From an uncultured Rhodospira sp. (GTDB taxonomy: Bacteria; Pseudomonadota; Alphaproteobacteria; Rhodospirillales; Rhodospirillaceae): a stretch of DNA of 64,000 bases. Shown here one piece after another: positions 14,946 to 24,611 of the stretch (its first letter is position 1; each line of letters begins with the position of its first letter). Where the stretch lies: contig NZ_CAKZOT010000114.1 of NCBI RefSeq assembly GCF_937138205.1, forward strand, positions 1 through 64,000, written 5' to 3'. The notes under the pieces were generated by a model that did not search any database, was not told the DNA's origin, and saw only the letters and a list, made by a program, of their open reading frames with translations. The position numbers were made by a program, and so were the translations under genes.

Positions 14946-16949
14946 TTGAAACTGCCCGGCTTGTCCCGAGGACGCGGGACCCGCAGACCGTTCGACCCGC
15001 TGGGCGATCCGTTCGAAGAGGCGGAGTCGGAGGACACGCCCGGACGGCGTCGCGCCGGCAACATGGCCGCGTCCGCGGAACGCGGGGCGACGCGGTCCAC
15101 TCGCCGCGCGCCGGACGATGACGACATGGGCCTGGGCGACCTTCCGCCCAGCGATATGTCGGACTCCGCCAGCGGCCTCGTCTCCCGCCTGTTCGGCAGT
15201 CGACCGGGGTCGGAGGACGACCTGCGGGGCCTGTCCGACCTCGACGGCCGCCCGCTGAACCAGGGCGAAGGGAACCGGGGCGCCCTGTTGGGCGGGCTCG
15301 CCGCGCTGGTGGTGGTCGGCGGCCTGGGGTGGGCCTGGGCCAGTGGCGCCTTCGACGGGATCATGGGGGGCGAGACCGAGACCGCCTCGAACTCACACGG
15401 CGCCGGCCCCGTTTCCGAAGTGATCGCCCCGGACCGCGTCGTCGCCGAGTTGCCGCCGTTGCAGGTTGCCTCCGAACCCGAGCCGGACGCCGTGGTCGAC
15501 GACCCGACTGCCGCCACCGATCGTTCGTCCGACCGCCGACCCTGGCTGTCCACAGGCGACGCGGCGGAGGACGAGACGACCGCGCAGCCGGGCACCATCG
15601 CCACCGAGATGGCCCGCGCCAACGGCGAATCGGGCTCCGACGCCGAAGGCGGACCGGACCAGGGTCCGCAGGACGCCGCGACAGTGGCCGACGGCGCGTC
15701 CGATCCGGGCGACGGCGCGGACGCACCGGTGGACACCGCCGCGACCGCCGACCCCACCGAGCTTGGCGCCGACGCCGCCGCCTCAGAGGATACGGCGGCC
15801 GGACCGCCATCCATGGCGGACGCGGACGTGCCCGCCGATACCCCCCGCATCCCGGCCGAGGGCGTGCGGGCGCGCGTGGACATGGCCGCGCCGGAGATCG
15901 ACCTGCGCAACATCCCCGGCCTGCTGCCGGTACCGGCGGGCGTCGCCCCGTTCAGCGAGCCTGACGTCCCGAACCGCATGGCGCAAACGCCACCGGTCCC
16001 GCGCTACAAGGACATCCCCAAGGCCGAGGGCACACGGGGCAGCCCGCTGTCCGACGCCCCGGACGACGACCTGCTGGAACCCGGCCCCTATGGCCCCCTG
16101 CCCACGGTCGGCCCGGATGGCACGCCGCCGTGGCAGGCCTACGCCGGCCGTGACCGGGCTGCGGACAACCAGCCGCGCGTGGCCATCGTCGTTCATGGCC
16201 TGGGCATGATGGAGGATCCCCTTGAGGCGGCCATGACCCGCCTGCCGCCGGCGGTCACGCTGTCCTTCTCCCCCTACGCGCGCAACCTTACGGAAAAGAT
16301 GCAGGCGGCACGCGAGGCGGGGCACGAGGTGATGCTTGACCTGCCCATGGAAGGCGCCGCCTTCCCCGCCCAGGATCCGGGGCCGCTTGGCATGATCACT
16401 CTGCTGCCGCCGCACGAGACGCTCGACCGGCTGCAACGCCTGCTGCCCCGGGGCCAGGGCTACGTCGGCGTCCTGGCCGCGACCCCGGGCAAGTTCGCCA
16501 ACGCGCCCGAGCCGATGGAACCCGTGCTGAGCACCCTGCGCAAGGCCGGCCTGCTGTACCTGCACCAGGGCGGCGCCCGCGCCCTGGCCGCCAACCGGCG
16601 CGTCCTGCCGCCGCTGCGCGCCGTGGACGTGGTGATCGACCAGCGCGGTTTCGCCGAAAGCATCGACGCCCGGCTCGACTACCTACGCCGCGTGGCGCAG
16701 GCGCGCGGCTCGGCGATCGGCGTGACGGGCGCCTCGCCGCTGGCGTTCGCCCGCGTGCGGGCGTGGGCGGAAAGCCTGGCGGCGCAGGGGATCGCGCTGG
16801 CGCCGGTCTCCGCCCTGGTGACCCGGGGCGGCGGAGCGGGCGGCGGTACGGCCCTGCCGGACCCCGAGGCCCGCTCCGACCTGGGCTCGGCTGAGCGCGA
16901 GACCCCGAACGCGGTCGCCACCCAGGACGGCGCGGCACGCCATGGGTGA
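14946..16949 (+). CDS. Divergent polysaccharide deacetylase family protein
   Basis: The 667-residue product has a polar N terminus, one membrane helix (about 118-137) and a long acidic, Ala/Asp/Pro-rich periplasmic linker to about residue 400. The C-terminal domain of the divergent deacetylase (YibQ-like) family starts at [15 protein letters not shown] and includes [24 protein letters not shown] and LDLPMEG. The usual IDDLG of active relatives is replaced by VHGLG, so a catalytic Asp is missing. TTG 14946 is the likely start, with AGGAG 10 nt upstream. It lies between ctpA and rppH, overlapping the latter by 8 bp. Confidence 0.88.
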   Translation: MKLPGLSRGRGTRRPFDPLGDPFEEAESEDTPGRRRAGNMAASAERGATRSTRRAPDDDDMGLGDLPPSDMSDSASGLVSRLFGSRPGSEDDLRGLSDLDGRPLNQGEGNRGALLGGLAALVVVGGLGWAWASGAFDGIMGGETETASNSHGAGPVSEVIAPDRVVAELPPLQVASEPEPDAVVDDPTAATDRSSDRRPWLSTGDAAEDETTAQPGTIATEMARANGESGSDAEGGPDQGPQDAATVADGASDPGDGADAPVDTAATADPTELGADAAASEDTAAGPPSMADADVPADTPRIPAEGVRARVDMAAPEIDLRNIPGLLPVPAGVAPFSEPDVPNRMAQTPPVPRYKDIPKAEGTRGSPLSDAPDDDLLEPGPYGPLPTVGPDGTPPWQAYAGRDRAADNQPRVAIVVHGLGMMEDPLEAAMTRLPPAVTLSFSPYARNLTEKMQAAREAGHEVMLDLPMEGAAFPAQDPGPLGMITLLPPHETLDRLQRLLPRGQGYVGVLAATPGKFANAPEPMEPVLSTLRKAGLLYLHQGGARALAANRRVLPPLRAVDVVIDQRGFAESIDARLDYLRRVAQARGSAIGVTGASPLAFARVRAWAESLAAQGIALAPVSALVTRGGGAGGGTALPDPEARSDLGSAERETPNAVATQDGAARHG

Positions 16950-17451
16950 GTCGGCGACCGCCACACAGGGGTACCGGCGCGGCGTCGGCATCATGCTGAT
17001 GAATCCGGACGGACTCGTCTTTGTCGCGCAGCGGATCGATTTCAAGAGCGACGCCTGGCAGATGCCCCAAGGCGGCATTGACGCGGGCGAGGATCCGCTT
17101 CAGACCGCCTTGCGCGAACTGGAGGAGGAAACGGGCATCCCGCCGCGCCTGACCGCCGTGGTCGCCGAGTCGCCGACATGGTTGCGCTACGACCTGCCGG
17201 AAGACCTGCGGGGACACCTGTGGGGCGGCCGCTACCGGGGCCAGGAACAGAAGTGGTTCCTGATGCGGTTTCTGGGGCGCGACGAGGACGTGCGGCTGGA
17301 CACCGCCCACCCCGAGTTCTCCGCCTGGAGATGGGTGCCGCCCGAGCGCGTGATCGATCTGATCGTCCCGTTCAAGCGCGACCTCTACGCGCGGGTTCTG
17401 GATACCTTTCGCCCCCACCTTGCCCTGGTGGCGTCCGACCCGGCGCCGTGA
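16942..17451 (+). CDS. rppH: RNA pyrophosphohydrolase
   Basis: RppH converts 5'-triphosphate mRNA ends to monophosphate, triggering RNase E decay. The 169-residue Nudix protein carries a perfect Nudix box at residues 44-66 (GGIDAGEDP...RELEEETGI) and the RppH-specific WLRYDLPE and [11 protein letters not shown] segments. The length is normal. Its start overlaps the deacetylase-family gene, as commonly seen in this gene run in Alphaproteobacteria. Confidence 0.95.
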   Translation: MGESATATQGYRRGVGIMLMNPDGLVFVAQRIDFKSDAWQMPQGGIDAGEDPLQTALRELEEETGIPPRLTAVVAESPTWLRYDLPEDLRGHLWGGRYRGQEQKWFLMRFLGRDEDVRLDTAHPEFSAWRWVPPERVIDLIVPFKRDLYARVLDTFRPHLALVASDPAP

Positions 17452-17478
17452 CGCCGGCGTTTGGCCGATTCTGTTTTG

Positions 17479-18459
17479 ATGTGTGCCGCTGTGACGACCC
17501 TGGACTACCCCGTCGAGTTGAGTCCCCCCGACATCTCGCCGTACCGCGAAGGCAACACGGGCATCCCGTATGCCACGTCGTTCGAGTCCGGCCAGCCCGG
17601 CCCCCATGTCATGGTCTCGGCCCTGGTGCACGGCAATGAATTGTGCGGCGCCCTGGCCCTGGACTGGTTGTTTCGCGAGCGGATCCGCCCCGTTCGCGGG
17701 CGCCTGACGCTGGCCTTCGTCAACGTGTCGGCGTTCGGCCGCTTCGACCCCGCCGACCCGAGCGCGTCCCGGTACGTCGACGAGGATTTCAACCGCGTGT
17801 GGTCGCCCGAGGTGCTGGACGGCCCCCGCCAGAGCGTGGAACTGGCCCGCGCGCGCTCCCTCCGGCCCCTGGTGGATACGGTCGACCTGCTGCTGGACCT
17901 CCATTCGATGCACCACCCCAACCCGCCGCTGGCGCTGGCCGGTCCGCTCGACAAGGGTCAGGCGCTGGCCGAGGCCGTCGGCACCCCGGCGCTGATCGTT
18001 CGGGATGCCGGACACGCGGCCGGCACGCGGATGCGGGACTACGGCGCGTTTGGTGATCCCGGATCCAGACGCGCCGCGCTGCTGGTGGAATGCGGCCAAC
18101 ACTGGGAGCGCGCCAGCGCCGCCGTGGCCCGAGAGGTGCTGATGCGGTTCCTGCTGGCCACCGGCACCATCGACCCCGCCGTCGCGCGGGCGCGCCTGCC
18201 CACCGACCCGCCGCCGCCGCAACGGGCCATCGAGGTGACCGAGGCGGTGACCATCCGGACCGACGCGTTCCGCTTCGCGCAGCCTTTCGTCGGCCTGGAG
18301 GTGCTGGCGCGCGCCGGCACCGTGATCGCCCACGACGGCGATGAGCCCGTCGTCACCCCGTTCGACGACTGCGTGCTGGTCATGCCCTCACGGCGCCTGC
18401 ACAAGGGCATGACGGCGGTGCGCCTGGGCCGGTACGTCGACACCAGGGCGGCCGCATAG
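17479..18459 (+). CDS. Succinylglutamate desuccinylase/aspartoacylase family metallohydrolase
   Basis: This 326-residue zinc enzyme has the M14-like AstE/AspA fold. Zinc ligands are visible in VHGNELCG (His and Glu, near residue 55) and LLDLHSMH (His, near 142), with the likely catalytic Glu in LLVECGQHW. The substrate is unknown; relatives remove acyl groups from amino acids. The C-terminal 80 residues form a beta-rich domain like that of AspA. ATG 17479 is chosen, although its ribosome binding site is weak; TTG 17461 and GTG 17491 are alternatives. It lies 27 bp downstream of rppH. Confidence 0.85.
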   Translation: MCAAVTTLDYPVELSPPDISPYREGNTGIPYATSFESGQPGPHVMVSALVHGNELCGALALDWLFRERIRPVRGRLTLAFVNVSAFGRFDPADPSASRYVDEDFNRVWSPEVLDGPRQSVELARARSLRPLVDTVDLLLDLHSMHHPNPPLALAGPLDKGQALAEAVGTPALIVRDAGHAAGTRMRDYGAFGDPGSRRAALLVECGQHWERASAAVAREVLMRFLLATGTIDPAVARARLPTDPPPPQRAIEVTEAVTIRTDAFRFAQPFVGLEVLARAGTVIAHDGDEPVVTPFDDCVLVMPSRRLHKGMTAVRLGRYVDTRAAA

Positions 18460-18662
18460 CGTCACCGGCCAGGTGGGGAGTGGCTGGCGCAGACGTTACG
18501 GACGTCAAAAACGCGCCAGAAAATGCGCGCGGCCTCGTAACCATTTAAGATCAAATCGCGGCGGGCCAGACTGCGGTTCCGGGTTCTGGAATGGAGCCCG
18601 ATCCGTTATCATCAGAGTCAAGTCAGTGCGGCACTCGGGAAAGGTCCGGTAAAAGGATTAAC

Positions 18663-20024
18663 ATGCGATTTGGAAGGCCGCGCGGCGATCAGAAACGGGT
18701 GTTCGTGGCCGGCACGATCGTGTCGTTGTGCGTGCTTGCACTCCTTGTTGTTGTCGGCATGACCGTCGCCGAGGGGGGCGGCGATGAGGACGGTGGCCGG
18801 GTCCGAATCACGGTGCAGATGTTCGAGGGGCCGGAGTCGGCGGCCATGGTTCCGACCGCGCGTTATTGGAACACGCATTACGCCGACACAACGGGCATCG
18901 AGGTGGAAACCACGGCGCTCAACCGGGTCGGATACTTCGACAAGCTGGAAATCGGTCTGATCTCCGGCCGCGATACGCCGGACATCGTGCACCCGTTCTC
19001 GCTGCATCTGGGGCGGATCGATCGCTACCTGGAACCGCTCGACGGCTACCTTGCCGAGCGCGAGGTCATGACGGCGCCCGACGGGAGCCGCTTGTCCCTG
19101 GACTCCCTGCTGCCGATCGCCCTGGACGCGGTGCGCCACCCGGACGGCCGGACCTACATGATCCCGACCGACATGAGCCAGTTTCTGCTGTACTACCGGA
19201 AGGACCTGATCGCCGATCCGCCGGACACCTGGGCCGACTACGAAGCCCTCGCCAAGCAGTTCACCCGCGCCCTCAACCCTGACTCGCCGACCCGCTACGG
19301 GACCATCATGCAGGGGAAGTATGAGGTGTGGACCTTCTGCGCGGCGCTGCAAAACATCTGGTCTGCCGGGGTCGATGTGTTTGCGCCCATGACCCGGGAC
19401 GACCGGGCGCGCCTGCAAGAAAGCCTGCGCACGTTCGAAACCCTGGCCCGCGATGGGGTTCTGCCACCGGAATCGGCGTTCGCCGAATACCCGCAAGTGG
19501 CTGCCACGATCCAGCGCGGCGAGGTCGCCATGGCCATCCAGTGGAACGCCTTCTACCCGGTCCTGATGGATGAGGAGCGGTCCCCTAAGGTCCACGACAG
19601 GTTCGAGATCGCGCCGCCGCCCGGGGTCCGGACCGCCGACGGGACGGTGACGCGGGCCAACTACATGCACACCATCAATCTGGCCATCAATCGCGCCTCG
19701 GCGCACAAGAGGGCGGCGGCGCGCTTCCTGACCTGGGCGACCCTGGGCGAGGGCGCGGCGATCTACGCCCGCGCCGGCGGGGCGCCGCCCGTCAAGAGCA
19801 TCTGGCACAACGTCGAAAGGAGCGACTACTACCCGCGACTGCTCCGATGGCTGAACGCCTTCGGCCGCACCACACCGGCCCACCCCCGCCTGCCCGAGAT
19901 GATGATGGTCGGGTCCGGATGGATCCAGCGCATCATGGTCGGCAACGCGACGGCAGAACAGGCGGCGATGGGCCTTCACCTGGACCTGCAGCGCGCGCGC
20001 TTCGCGGCCGAACCGGTCCCCTGA
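18663..20024 (+). CDS. Extracellular solute-binding protein, sugar type (family 1)
   Basis: The 453-residue product has a hydrophobic N-terminal segment (about 13-34) that is either an uncleaved anchor or a signal peptide. A type-2 periplasmic binding fold follows (VRITVQMFEGPESAAMVPTA..., GRDTPDIVHPF, YMIPTDMSQFLLYYRKDLIADPPDTWADYEALA). This layout is typical of binding proteins for sugars or polyols. No permease or ATPase gene is adjacent. Instead, a sensor histidine kinase gene begins 14 bp later, suggesting a ligand-sensing role. AAGGA precedes ATG 18663. There is no lipobox. Confidence 0.88.
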   Translation: MRFGRPRGDQKRVFVAGTIVSLCVLALLVVVGMTVAEGGGDEDGGRVRITVQMFEGPESAAMVPTARYWNTHYADTTGIEVETTALNRVGYFDKLEIGLISGRDTPDIVHPFSLHLGRIDRYLEPLDGYLAEREVMTAPDGSRLSLDSLLPIALDAVRHPDGRTYMIPTDMSQFLLYYRKDLIADPPDTWADYEALAKQFTRALNPDSPTRYGTIMQGKYEVWTFCAALQNIWSAGVDVFAPMTRDDRARLQESLRTFETLARDGVLPPESAFAEYPQVAATIQRGEVAMAIQWNAFYPVLMDEERSPKVHDRFEIAPPPGVRTADGTVTRANYMHTINLAINRASAHKRAAARFLTWATLGEGAAIYARAGGAPPVKSIWHNVERSDYYPRLLRWLNAFGRTTPAHPRLPEMMMVGSGWIQRIMVGNATAEQAAMGLHLDLQRARFAAEPVP

Positions 20025-20038
20025 GGGCGGTTCGTCCA

Positions 20039-21487
20039 ATGATGACACCAAAAGAACTGTTAAACCTCGTGCTGACCGATCGGAGCGGGGTCAGGTATTT
20101 CCGGGCCATCGTCTTTTCGGTGGTCGCGCCATTCCTTCTGGTGGTGCTGACCGTCGCCCTGGCCACCTTTTCCGTTTTGACCATCGAGGATGTGCAGGAC
20201 AATTCCCAGCGCGCGATTTCGACCTGGTACAAACTGGACTCGGCGACCCGGCGCCATTTTTCCATTCACGACCCCGAAATCACGCACGACGCGTGGGTGC
20301 GGCAGCTCGACGCGTTTGACAGGGTTCTCGGCGATCTGCGATCGGGCGACCAGAATTGGGTTCTCGGCGAGGATCTGGCCGAGCGGACGGATCGGCTCTA
20401 CCAAGCCTGGCTGGCCACGAAAGCGAAACTTCTCGAAGGTGACGCGTTGTTCGAGGACATCGTCGCCAGCGACGCGGGCCGGACGCTGTCGGCGCTGAGC
20501 TATTCCGAGGTGGTCCGGGGCGCGGCGAAGCCGGAGGCCACCCCCGGCATTCCGATCGACCAACTCTGGCTGATCGTGCGCCTTGAGGACAGCCTGACCG
20601 ACCTCAACGTCATCGGTGATGTGTTCGAAGACATCCTCACGCGGACCGGCGAGGACATCACGCAGCGCGTGGCAGTGATGTGGCAGTTCATTGCGCTGTT
20701 TTCGCTCGTCGCCACCATTTCCATCGTTTTTTTGGCCCTGTTCTCGGCCGCCGTCTTCACCCGGGACCAGAGGGAAACAGAACAGGCATTGCGTCATTCC
20801 TTGGACGACCTGCAGAAGTTCGCCTACGTGGCCTCGCACGATCTCCGCGAACCGTTGCGCATGGTGGCGAGCTACATCCAACTGCTCGAGCGCAGACTCG
20901 GCGCCGCCCTGACAGCCGAGACCAGGGAGTACATGGGCTTCATCTTCGAGGGCGCGAAACGCATGGACGCCCTCCTGACGGACCTCCTCACCTTTACCCG
21001 GATCGACGCGGCGTCTCGGCCGACCGGTGACGCGGAGTCGGAAGACGCTCTTGAGGACGCGCTGGACAACCTGGGGGCCGCCATCAAGGAAACCGGCGCC
21101 CTCATCACCTACGCCGGGCTGCCGTCGGTGCTCGCCAACCAACAGCACCTGACGCAGGTGTTCCAGAACCTCGTCGGCAACAGCCTGAAGTATCGCCGGC
21201 CCGACCGCGTGCCCGAGGTGGCGATCTCCGCCACTGTCGAGAAAGGCACCGCGACGTTCCGGGTCGCCGACAACGGCATCGGCGTGGAGCCGCAGTACCA
21301 CGACCGGGTCTTCGAGATCTTCCAGCGGCTGCACAGCCGCGATCAGTACGAGGGCACGGGGATCGGCCTGGCCATCTGCAAGCGGATCGTGGAACGGCAC
21401 GGCGGGCGCATCTGGATCGAAAGCACCCTCGGCAACGGTGCCACGGTCTGCTTCACGTTGCCCGCCAGCGCCGCATTGAGCCGTTGA
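20039..21487 (+). CDS. Membrane sensor histidine kinase
   Basis: The 482-residue product has a membrane helix near residues 24-48 and a periplasmic region of about 165 residues without a domain I recognise. A second helix follows at about 217-240, then a HisKA domain with the phospho-acceptor in FAYVASHDLREPLRM (His near 265) and an HATPase_c domain (N box QVFQNLVGNSLKYRR, DNGIGV, and GTGIGLAICKRIVERHGG). The HisKA subtype resembles phytochrome-like kinases. It is co-transcribed with the solute-binding protein 14 bp upstream. No response regulator is nearby, so the output must be encoded elsewhere. Confidence 0.92.
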   Translation: MMTPKELLNLVLTDRSGVRYFRAIVFSVVAPFLLVVLTVALATFSVLTIEDVQDNSQRAISTWYKLDSATRRHFSIHDPEITHDAWVRQLDAFDRVLGDLRSGDQNWVLGEDLAERTDRLYQAWLATKAKLLEGDALFEDIVASDAGRTLSALSYSEVVRGAAKPEATPGIPIDQLWLIVRLEDSLTDLNVIGDVFEDILTRTGEDITQRVAVMWQFIALFSLVATISIVFLALFSAAVFTRDQRETEQALRHSLDDLQKFAYVASHDLREPLRMVASYIQLLERRLGAALTAETREYMGFIFEGAKRMDALLTDLLTFTRIDAASRPTGDAESEDALEDALDNLGAAIKETGALITYAGLPSVLANQQHLTQVFQNLVGNSLKYRRPDRVPEVAISATVEKGTATFRVADNGIGVEPQYHDRVFEIFQRLHSRDQYEGTGIGLAICKRIVERHGGRIWIESTLGNGATVCFTLPASAALSR

Positions 21488-21693
21488 CGTGTCCTGTTTG
21501 ACCCGCCAGGCAGGCTAAACGGGACGGGGTCGCCGGCCCGCCGTACCACGAAGCTGTAGGCCGGGATGACGGTGTGGCCTTCCACCGTCGCCGAGAACTC
21601 CTGGGCGTCGCTCTGGGCGACGGCCGGCGCGGCACAACCGAGGCACAGGGTGGCGGTGGCCACGCCACCGAGCAGGGAAGCATAAGACCGCAT
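21480..21693 (-). pseudogene. 5' remnant of a secreted-protein gene
   Basis: GGAGG lies 6 nt before ATG 21693. The frame then encodes a clear signal peptide (MRSYASLLGG...CAAPAVAQ) and about 30 plausible mature residues (DAQEFSATVEGHTVIPAYSF). After that the sequence loses protein character and runs antisense into the 3' end of the kinase gene. The start resembles N termini of periplasmic phytase-esterase-like proteins, but this is recollection only. The downstream part appears deleted, consistent with a rearrangement that also brought in the AT-rich gene at 21936. Confidence 0.5.
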
Positions 21694-21935
21694 GAGGACC
21701 CTCCCAATTTGAGAACGAGGAGGTCCAATAGGGGGCAATCCGTTCCACCCTGATGACGCTCGGGTGACGGATTGCTGAAACTGCGAGAAAGGTACAAGGC
21801 GGCTGATGATACTTGGCGGTAAGCAACGTTCCTTCCCGCAAAACAACCATCGCCTTGGGCGGCATCAATATAGGGTTGACAACGCGTATTGAGAATGCAA
21901 GCATTATCCATAGCTTGTCAAACGGAGGTTTTGTG

Positions 21936-22805
21936 ATGTTGTACAATTTTGTTTTGGTGTCACTTATTTTTTTTGGCATAGCGATAATTGCTTTTTCCTT
22001 TAGAAACGGAAAATCTAGTAGTATTTTTGTCGCCATTGGAACCGTTACGATGGCGATAATGGCCGTTGTTGGCGGCCTTTCTTTTTATGATATTCAAAGA
22101 GATAAGTATATTCTAGATATGGCGAATCTACTGATGCCTTCAATCGATGTCAAAGATGGCAGTATGCGGTTTGTTGAGAACCCAAGGTCCGTTGTATTTG
22201 AGATCCACAATTTAGGTAATTTCCCAATTTCTGTTCAGATCTCCGGATTCACTTTGAGTGTTGTGCAGTTCTCTGAACAAGGGCGCGCTAATGACCATAA
22301 GTTTTACGTTGGGATGCGAAGCGCCCCCGAAGGCCAGGGATACGAGAGAATTACCAATACAGACAGTGGCGAAAAATATATAGTAGGAGCACATGATTCT
22401 GTTCTTATTACTCAGAGAATTGTGGGAGATGCATTCAATGAGTCAGGAAGAATGGAGAAGGAGGATGTTTATTGCTTCTATGCCGTTGTAACAGGAAAAA
22501 CTATGGTGCCTGAAACCGTAAGAAATATGACCAGTAAGCTGTACGATAAAATTGAAAGATCTCTTGACGCAACGACAACTTTTGCGATAAATTATACAAG
22601 AACATGCGAGCGCATTAAAGATCTTGATTCTGTTCGCAACTTTTGCATAAGAAATATGATTTCTCTTAGAAATAATTCATTATATTTCGCTTCTTCAGCC
22701 GGAATAGCGGCAGAAGATATTATGCGCGATTTTTTCCCACGTTCGCTGTACCATGATCTTGAAATGTCGTCTGCCTTAAAAGATTATTTGTCGCCTTATC
22801 AATGA
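21936..22805 (+). CDS. AT-rich hypothetical membrane protein
   Basis: The 289-residue product has two N-terminal membrane segments (about 3-22 and 32-53) followed by a soluble domain of about 230 residues. That domain begins with a beta-rich part (VVFEIHNLGNFPISVQISGF) of the kind seen in immunoglobulin-like folds. I recognise no family. GGAGG 8 nt before ATG 21936 supports the start. Its codon usage is strongly AT-biased compared with neighbours, and it is flanked by a gene remnant, so it was probably acquired. Confidence 0.7.
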   Translation: MLYNFVLVSLIFFGIAIIAFSFRNGKSSSIFVAIGTVTMAIMAVVGGLSFYDIQRDKYILDMANLLMPSIDVKDGSMRFVENPRSVVFEIHNLGNFPISVQISGFTLSVVQFSEQGRANDHKFYVGMRSAPEGQGYERITNTDSGEKYIVGAHDSVLITQRIVGDAFNESGRMEKEDVYCFYAVVTGKTMVPETVRNMTSKLYDKIERSLDATTTFAINYTRTCERIKDLDSVRNFCIRNMISLRNNSLYFASSAGIAAEDIMRDFFPRSLYHDLEMSSALKDYLSPYQ

Positions 22806-22937
22806 AAGAGAATAAACCCCTATAAGAACTAAAGCTAAGGAAACCCCAAAACCCTGCGAAGTCGTTAACTGCCAAACGAGAACGCATTCGGTGGGCTTCA
22901 GGATTTCCCCTTAGGTTCATGCCTTCCAAACGGGGGC

Positions 22938-24515
22938 CTAAAACCGCAGCGGCTTGGCCTGCACCACGTGCGGCAGGGCGCGCACCGCCTCCAGGCCCTC
23001 GGCGGGCACCGGGCCGTCCACCTGCACCAGGCAGATGGCCTGGCCCCCGGCGTCCGTCCGGCCCAGGTGGAACGAGGCGATGTTGACGCCGGCGTCGCCG
23101 ATGGCGGTGCCCAGGCTACCGATGAAGCCGGGCTTGTCCTCGTTGACCAGGTACAGCATGTCCGGCCCCAACTCCGCCTCGACGGCGATGTCGTTGATGC
23201 GCACGATGCGCGGCAGGGAATCGCCGAACAGGGTGCCCTCGACGCTGCGGGTCTGGCGCTCGGTGGTGACCTCCAGCCGGATCAGGCTGTGGTAGTCGCG
23301 GCAGCTTTCGCTCTTGGTGACCTTGACCTCGATGCCGCGCTCGCGGGCGATGACCGGCGCACTGACCATGTTGACGGATTCGAGCAGGGGCGACAGCAGG
23401 CCCTGCAGCATCGTCGACGTCAGAGGGCGGGTGTTCAGGCTGGCGACGTCGCCCTGGTACTCGATGCGCACGGACTTCAGGCCGCTTTCGGTGATCTGAC
23501 CGGCGAAGCCGCCCAGTTGCGTGCACAGTTTCATGTAGGGGCGCAGGCGCGGCGCCTCCTCGGCCGTGACCGCCGGCATGTTGAGCGCGTTGGTGACGGC
23601 GCCGGTCAGCAGGTAGTCGCTGATCTGCTCGGCCACCTGCAGGGCCACGTTTTCCTGCGCTTCGCTGGTCGAGGCGCCCAGGTGCGGCGTGCAGACCACG
23701 TTCTCGTGGCCGAACAGGGGATGCTCCTTGGCCGGCTCGGTCTCGAACACGTCCAGCGCCGCGCCCGCGACGTGGCCGCTGTCAAGCGCGTCCTTCAGCG
23801 CCGCCTCGTCGATCAGGCCGCCGCGCGCGCAGTTGATGATGCGCACCCCGGGTTTCATGCGGCCGATGGCCTCGGCGCTGAGGATGTTGCGGGTCTTGTC
23901 GGTCAGCGGGGTATGCAGGCTGATGATGTCGGCGCGGCGGATCAGGTCGTCCAGTTCGACCTTCTCGACACCCAGGTCGACGGCGCGTTCCGGCGACAGG
24001 AACGGGTCGTAGGCGATCACCTTCATGCGCAGGCCGACGGCCCGCTCGGCGACGATGGAGCCGATGTTGCCGCAGCCGATAAGGCCCAGGGTCTTGCCGG
24101 TCAGCTCGGCGCCCATGAACTTGCTCTTTTCCCACTTGCCGGCGTGGGTCGACGCGTTGGCCTGCGGAATCTGGCGGGCCAGCGCGAACATCATGGCGAT
24201 GGCGTGCTCGGCGGTGGTGATGGCATTGCCGTAGGGCGTGTTCATGACCACCACGCCCTTCTGCGTGGCGGCGGGAATGTCGACGTTGTCGACACCGATG
24301 CCGGCGCGGCCGACCACCTTCAGGTTGGTGGCGGCGTCGAGCACCTCCTGGGTGACCTTGGTCGCCGAGCGGATGGCCAAGCCATCGTAGTCGCCGATGA
24401 TGGCGATCAGCTCCTCGGGCTTCAACCCGGTCTTGACGTCCACCTCGATGCCGCGCCCCTTGAAGATATCAACCGCGCGCGGGCTGAGTTTGTCGCTCAC
24501 CAGCACCTTGGGCAT
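22938..24515 (-). CDS. serA: D-3-phosphoglycerate dehydrogenase
   Basis: SerA catalyses the first step of serine synthesis, oxidising 3-phosphoglycerate with NAD+. The 525-residue long form has the catalytic domain with NAD site [16 protein letters not shown] (about 148-163), the Arg in [10 protein letters not shown], and the His in [15 protein letters not shown]. An intervening ASB domain and a C-terminal ACT domain ([24 protein letters not shown]) allow serine feedback. The start is ATG 24515, with AAAGGA upstream. It follows serC by 96 bp on the same strand, so both probably form one operon. Confidence 0.96.
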   Translation of the reverse strand: MPKVLVSDKLSPRAVDIFKGRGIEVDVKTGLKPEELIAIIGDYDGLAIRSATKVTQEVLDAATNLKVVGRAGIGVDNVDIPAATQKGVVVMNTPYGNAITTAEHAIAMMFALARQIPQANASTHAGKWEKSKFMGAELTGKTLGLIGCGNIGSIVAERAVGLRMKVIAYDPFLSPERAVDLGVEKVELDDLIRRADIISLHTPLTDKTRNILSAEAIGRMKPGVRIINCARGGLIDEAALKDALDSGHVAGAALDVFETEPAKEHPLFGHENVVCTPHLGASTSEAQENVALQVAEQISDYLLTGAVTNALNMPAVTAEEAPRLRPYMKLCTQLGGFAGQITESGLKSVRIEYQGDVASLNTRPLTSTMLQGLLSPLLESVNMVSAPVIARERGIEVKVTKSESCRDYHSLIRLEVTTERQTRSVEGTLFGDSLPRIVRINDIAVEAELGPDMLYLVNEDKPGFIGSLGTAIGDAGVNIASFHLGRTDAGGQAICLVQVDGPVPAEGLEAVRALPHVVQAKPLRF

Positions 24516-24611
24516 GGTGAAGTCCTTTCGGTTCGGGGGCATGGTGGCGGGTGTCAGGATCGGCCACCCGCCTTCGTCATGCCGCTGGGATTTGGGAATA
24601 CGGAACCGGGA

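Noticed and set aside
15490-15850. Low-complexity acidic and Ala-rich DNA that could be read as a repeat
   Set aside because: It is the linker of the divergent deacetylase protein; no exact repeat unit is present.
21488-21540. Possible terminator after the kinase gene (CCTGTTT...AAACGGG)
   Set aside because: The stem is only 7 bp with a G-T pair and a long loop, and no T run follows.
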